Part shown: positions 59,066 through 64,000 of the stretch, piece after piece
Layout: every line of letters starts with the position of its first letter
How positions within the stretch are numbered: position 1 is the stretch's first letter
NCBI GenBank assembly: GCA_029204225.1
Contig: CM055106.1
Location: forward strand, 42,734,368 to 42,798,367
DNA: 64,000 nucleotides
Source of the DNA: Diphasiastrum complanatum
Lineage: Eukaryota > Streptophyta > Lycopodiopsida > Lycopodiales > Lycopodiaceae
Reading direction: 5' to 3'
Made by a program: the position numbers and the translations under genes
The notes under the pieces: model-generated
Database searches by the model: none
What the model was told of the DNA's origin: nothing
Seen by the model: only the letters and a program-made list of their open reading frames with translations

Positions 59066-62002
59066 ATGAAACCTAGCAAGTACACTCAAGAAATTCACTT
59101 GGTCTCCTTTACTGATTTTTCTCAAAAGCTAACAGCGACTCGTCCTTTCTTGGAGCGACTAAACTTCGACAAACGACTTATCTCTGGTGTGCAACATGAA
59201 TGCTTGGTGTGTGCGGCTTATTACATTCAGGATTCCTAGACGCAACAATGAGGATCCAATTCCTATCTCACCACATATCCTAAGCCACTTGGGGTTCCCG
59301 AATGAAGGAGAGCCTATGCACAGCAGAGAGCAATCTTTTGATAGGAATTACTTGACGCATCTCTGTACGGAAGACGGTGACACCTCCATCTATAACAATG
59401 ACAGTTACACTGTCAAACTCATCTCGGATCTAGGACTTAGGGCAACGGCGGACCTTCTTGTATTACTCACTGAGGTACAATCATTAAGAATTGACAGGAT
59501 TTCGAGCAACACTTTATTGTTACCCGTCACTTCATGTGGGCAGAAAAGATAAGTATCAAATTATGTGCAGCGCTCAAAGCAAGAAAACCTCTCACAAAGT
59601 GCGGATATCTCCTGCATATGCTCGTAAGCAAACATTACTTGGGTGACTTCCCTAGCATTCTCGCTCAAGTGCAAGAGAAGTATCCAAACGTGCCACATAC
59701 CACCTCGACACGAGCTCAGCACCCCAAGAGGATAAAAGGGGGAGAGGCAAAGGCAACAAGCAAGCCAGCAAACGGCACCACATCACTAGCAGAAACACAC
59801 CAGTGTCACTCACACGAGGCACGGAAGCAGAGTTAGAGTCACAGTGGTTGAAAGAGCATGCCCATAGCCAACACACAAACAAACATTCAAAGGGCCACAC
59901 ACAAGGTACAGACTCATTCAGTAGCAGCAAACAGCACTTTTGCAAATCCACCAGCCAAGGGCATGGAAAGATCAACAAAATTAGAGACACAACACAATCA
60001 CCTTATCCAATGCCTAAAGACACCTCAATAGTGAGAATCATGGAAGCCATTGAAGAAGAATTGACTGCAACATCAAATCCTTCGACGAGACATTTTGAGA
60101 CAAAGGAGCCAGAGGCTAAACCTAGTGTCCCACCTGTGTCATTCGTGGTAAGTGACCCACCAACCACCACCTGATCAACTCCCATCACATCAACCATCAC
60201 TGTCACACTACCCATCACACTCACCCTCACCACTACACCCCCTATTGTCTCCACAAACACACTCCCACTCTCCACCACACCAGTCACAACCACCTCTATG
60301 CAATCTCCGATGCATTTTCCAAATGTCTTTGATGCATCCTTCAACATTGAAGAATTCTCACTTTCACTTTTAAACACGCCACCTCCTACCACCACACCAT
60401 TTCCTACACCCACCACTATCGCTACCGCCACCACTTCCACAATACTGTCCACTTCTTCGATCACAAATGCCAACACATCTCCAATCCCTATCACCCTCAC
60501 TTAAACATCACACCCTCCGTCTGCTCAATCCGTCCATCATGAACAGTACACCACATTGTATCAAAATGTACAACAAAATCTCCCACCATCCTACGCACCT
60601 ACCTCTCAACAGTATCCTCCTATTGGGGAGTGGCAATACCTTCCGAAAAATGTGCGACGGGCCATCAATGCTCAAAATGATGCCATGCATTACTTCTACA
60701 CTTCAATCAATGAGTATCAGAATTGGTGCAACTTCTCGCAAAGGGAAAACGTGAGCTGACAAAGAAGGTACAAGAATGGCAGATTTATTCCACGGAATTA
60801 GAACAAGAGGTCGTTCAATTACAAAACAAAAAAAAAAAACTCATGGCTAACCTCAAAGAGCTGCATCGAAATAACAAGAACGTTCAAGCACGCTTACAAC
60901 GTAGGGATGATCTTATCAAAACCCTAGAAACACAGTTAGAAGGTGAACGACGAAGCCACAGGAACTTACGGACCACTATGACGGGCAATATTCAACGGAT
61001 TGATTTCAACCAGTTCCAAGCACCACCAATCCCAGAAGGCACCGTAATACCTCTTGCTTCCTATCAGAAGTTAACTCAGGTATTGATGGCGAATCAGACG
61101 CAAGCACAACAATTGCAGCAGGCCACTCTAGCAAATCAAATTGCGCTCAACACACGGATTGAGGAGCTAGAAGGACAGCTAAAAACACTATGCCAGCAGC
61201 TACCAACATTACACACAAAGCATGAAGAAACCCACGCCAAAAACCATAGACAACAGGATGTAGGAACTAATGATCCTGGACTTTCGCGCTACATAGGACA
61301 ACAACGGGATAATCCACGGTATCACTCAGCAATGGTGGAACCTCAAAGCACACAAGGGGGTACTACCACGAACCATGAACGAGGCATCTCAGTTGAAGAG
61401 CCTAACCCCACTACCACTCAACCTGACACCACCTACCAAGCCTCATCACCCCCACTCGATGACACACCCCTCTCCCCACCACATGAACAATCACCTCACC
61501 ACCTCGACACTCAACCTCATTCACCATCCACTACTAATCAACTCCGCAAATACCCAACCCTCCCCCGTGAACTTTTCACAACCATACCAAACCCTCCACC
61601 ACCCACACTTACCACAACTACAGAGGTACGACTCAGAATCATGCCGAAGAATCCTAGCCGACAGATGTTAATGTCAGAGGAGTTTAATAAAGCATATCCA
61701 AACTGGGAGAACCGAGGCGGGTACACTCTTCCCGATTTTACGATATGTAAATCTCACAAGAAGAAAGTGTTAGCATTGGAGCCGCAATCTCAGTGGCGAC
61801 GTGCTATGATGTTAGAAGATGCACATGCTTTCGAGCTCTATATCGCGGCTCCAACTTACATGCGTGTCAATCCAACATATTATCCCATAAGGCGCAGAGA
61901 AGTATTCGCACCAGAAAGGGTTTCTAATAAAATATATTGGCCAATTCTACCTAAAGAAGTTCAGATCAATGATCTAGCGGCCGATTTTGTAGCCAAGAAG
62001 GA
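59066..62002 (+). pseudogene. Long unrecognised gene: N-terminal domain, Pro/Thr-rich middle, coiled coil
   Basis: The best path runs from ATG 59066 (MKPSKYTQEIHLVSFTDFSQ, RPFLERLNFDKRLISGVQHE) with frame changes near 59215, 59530, 59805 and 60745 and stops at 60172 and 60502. ISPHILSHLGFPNEGEP and KCGYLLHMLVSKHYLGDFPS recall gag-like 'plant transposon protein' domains of some plant elements, a weak resemblance. The middle is low-complexity Pro/Thr/Ser/His. The last 430-codon frame (60723-62015) has a coiled coil (LEQEVVQLQNKKKKLMANLK), Gln-rich helices (QTQAQQLQQATLANQIALN), another Pro-rich block and a compact end (EEFNKAYPNWENRGGYTLPD, SQWRRAMMLEDAHAFELYIA). It is cut at 62002 by copia H. 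The long frame suggests recent function. I do not recognise it. Confidence 0.6.
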
Positions 62003-62500
62003 GCCAGATGCATGATGGCACATGCTCAATTGCCAGGTCAATTTTGGGCTGAGGCAATAGCTGTAGCTATACACTTGCAGAATAGATCTACAACGACAGC
62101 GCTGGAGAACAAAACACCATATGAGATGTGGACAGGCAAAAAGCCTGATCTATCATACACACGAGTGTTTATATGTGCAGCATACAAGCACATTCCAAAG
62201 GAAAAGAGAAGCAAGCTCGATGACAAATTCGAACAAACAATCATGGTTGGCTATTCAAACAGTGTACAGACTCTACGATCCAACCACGAAGAAGGTTGTT
62301 TCAAGTAGAGATGTAAAGTTCAACGAGTCCACATTCCCTGGACTGAAAGACGAAAGAGGCCAGGAGACCTTCACACTGCTGCCTATTCAAGAGGGAGATC
62401 AAGGACAGTCATCATATCAGAAAGCAGGACCCCAGACTCCAGAGCAGCAGGAAACAGAGGATCGACCCCACAAACAAGAAATGTTCGAGCAGCGATGAAA
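62003..62500 (+). pseudogene. copia H integrase tail and linker
   Basis: Resumes as ARCMMAHAQLPGQFWAEAIA, NRSTTTALENKTPYEMWTGK, YKHIPKEKRSKLDDKFEQT and IMVGYSNS, with a frameshift near 62260 to YRLYDPTTKKVVSSRDVKFN. The linker is Gln/Glu/Pro-rich. The Glu-bearing ERKNR segment between the two halves, about 45 residues, is missing at the insertion. Confidence 0.85.
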
Positions 62501-63115
62501 CGAACCTCGAAAGTCAACAAGACAAAGAAGACCTCCAGACCGCTATTTTGACAATCTTCAATGGAGCGAAGACACGCAGTTTGAGTACTGCAGCTTCACG
62601 GAAGAGCCAGCAACATACCAAAAAGCTATTCAGAGTCCAGAGGAAAAATTCTTGAAACAAGCAATGTCAAAAGAGATCGAGTCGATGAGGCAAAATAAGG
62701 CATGAACATTAGATCCACTACCAGAAAACAGAAAAGTAGTCGACTGCAAGTGGGTGTACAAGAAAAAACTAAAATCATATGGCACCATTGGCCGCTACAA
62801 AGCAAGGCTTGTCGCAAAGGGCTACACGCAGAGATGGTGTCGACTATTTCGACACATATTCGCCCATGGTCAAGATGACAAGCATAAGACTGCTCCTTGC
62901 ATACGCCACATAGTACAATCTGGAAATTCACCAGATTGACGTGAAAACAGCCTTTCTCCACGGAGATCTAGAGGAGGAAATTTTCATGAAGCAACCTGAA
63001 GGCTATGAAGACCCCGACAACAGACAATATGTCTGTCGAATCCTACTCAACCAGACTGTAATGTCTACATCAAAAGTGTAGGAAAGGATTTTGTGATATT
63101 GACCATTTTCGTAAA
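62501..63115 (+). pseudogene. copia H RT, first part
   Basis: RRPPDRYFDNLQWSEDTQFE, EKFLKQAMSKEIESMRQNKA, a stop, then PLPENRKVVDCKWVYKKKLK and RYKARLVAKGYTQ. After frameshifts, [36 protein letters not shown] and [15 protein letters not shown]. The YGLKQAPR loop is deleted near 63045. Confidence 0.85.
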
Positions 63116-63944
63116 TGATTCGTTGATGATAGAAAATTCCTTAATGATGATCAAAGACATGAAGAGTTAGATTTTTGAAAACTACGAAATCACAGATCTT
63201 GGAGAAGCAACAAAATGCCTAGGGCTGGAGATCGGAAGAGATCGAACGAATGGCGAAATGCACTTGAGTCAGTCAGAATACACCAGAAAGGTGCTGAAGC
63301 AGTACCACATGATAGACTGTAAAGAGAAAGCCACACCAATGATAGCTGGAGCCAAGCTCACGAAACAAGTTTGCCCAAAAATAGAAGAGAAAAAACAGAA
63401 GATGACAGGTATACCGTATCAGAACTTAATTGGTAGTCTGATGTACTTAATAATTTGTACCAGACCCAATCTGGCCTTCTCTGTTTACGCATTCTGTTCC
63501 AATCCAGGTATAGCACATTGAAAAATGGCCAAATGAATCCTACAATATTTGAAGGGTACCCATAATGTTGGATTAACATACAGAGTTAGAAATGAAGAGA
63601 AAGGATTCGAGTTGCATCACTACATTGATGCAAGCTGGACGAGTTGCAAAGATGACAACAAGTCCATTACTGGAGGATGTACAATAGCGTGCGGAGCTGC
63701 AATTAGCTGGATATGCAAAAAGCAACCCATGGTAGCCCAATCCTCTTGCAAGGCTGAGTATGTCGCAGCCTCAAAAGTGGCGAATGATGTAGTGTGGCTA
63801 CAAATGATGTTGGAGACAATCGGGATACCACAAGAGGGGCCAAGCAGGATGATGATAGACTCTCAAAGTGCAATCTATCTATCCCAGGATATTGTCTTCC
63901 ATTCAAATACGAAGCACATTCCTCTGAAGTACCATCACATTTGA
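63116..63944 (+). pseudogene. copia H RT end and RNase H
   Basis: DFVILTIFVNDSLMIENS is the catalytic box with YVDD changed to FVND. Then ENYEITDLGEATKCLGLEIG, MHLSQSEYTRKVLKQYHMID (63258), GIPYQNLIGSLMYLI and RPNLAFSV. RNase H: YIDASWTSCKDDNKSITGGC, SSCKAEYVAASKVANDVVWL, MMIDSQSAIYLSQDI and SNTKHIPLKYHHI with a stop at 63942; the same frame goes on to the window edge (FISKGELQVQFIKSE), so the 3' LTR lies beyond. This copia lineage differs from A-G. Confidence 0.9.
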
Positions 63945-64000
63945 GATTTTATCTCGAAAGGAGAGCTCCAGGTCCAGTTCATAAAATCAGAAAGTATGAT

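Noticed and set aside
60003..60500. Val/Gly-rich 165-codon ORF on the minus strand
   Set aside because: Mirror of the Thr/Pro-rich codons of the plus-strand gene; no motif.

Overview
This is nuclear DNA from a land plant. It holds one intron-containing plasma-membrane aquaporin gene, four GT-AG exons at the usual PIP positions, in AT-rich sequence packed with broken Ty1/copia and Ty3/gypsy retrotransposons. Their primer-binding sites resemble the plant initiator-tRNA type (for example TGGTATCAGAGC), and a probable tRNA-derived SINE is also present. I cannot name the species. No rRNA gene, CRISPR array or bacterial-style operon is visible.

Layout. 1-4245: plus-strand copia element whose reverse transcriptase (RT) is split by a long foldback DNA element (730-2124). 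4251-7494: minus-strand copia with a well-bounded LTR, followed by a cluster of palindromes (7504-7818). 8253-10827: another minus copia with PBS and LTR. 10828-18060: an unidentified gene fragment, a copia gag-protease piece and long stretches with little recognisable coding. 18061-24230: SINE, LTR pieces, copia fragments and two long GA tracts that bound a minus-strand copia fragment. 24231-41830: more copia fragments in both orientations (25325-27640, 29851-33140, 33165-38700) and non-coding sequence. 41835-43850: PIP aquaporin gene with promoter and 3' end. 45200-49243: plus-strand copia with PBS. 49244-52190: an intron-containing, decayed gene of a family I cannot name, carried by sequence that begins like the foldback element. 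52230-57935: gypsy and copia pieces in opposite orientations. 57985-63944: copia element with a foreign segment of about 3.8 kb in its integrase; the segment carries a gypsy integrase tail and a long coiled-coil, Pro/Thr-rich gene I do not recognise.

Most elements are dead, with stops, frameshifts, lost catalytic residues and internal deletions, and they are nested or fused. The PIP gene is the only clear host gene. Its last exon carries a 25-bp tandem duplication that shifts the frame and replaces the usual PIP C-terminus. The best candidate for something undescribed is the pair of related insertions at 730-2124 and 49244-52190, plus a third fragment at 14305-14476. Together they suggest a DNA-transposon-like family with a coding member and a nonautonomous foldback member.
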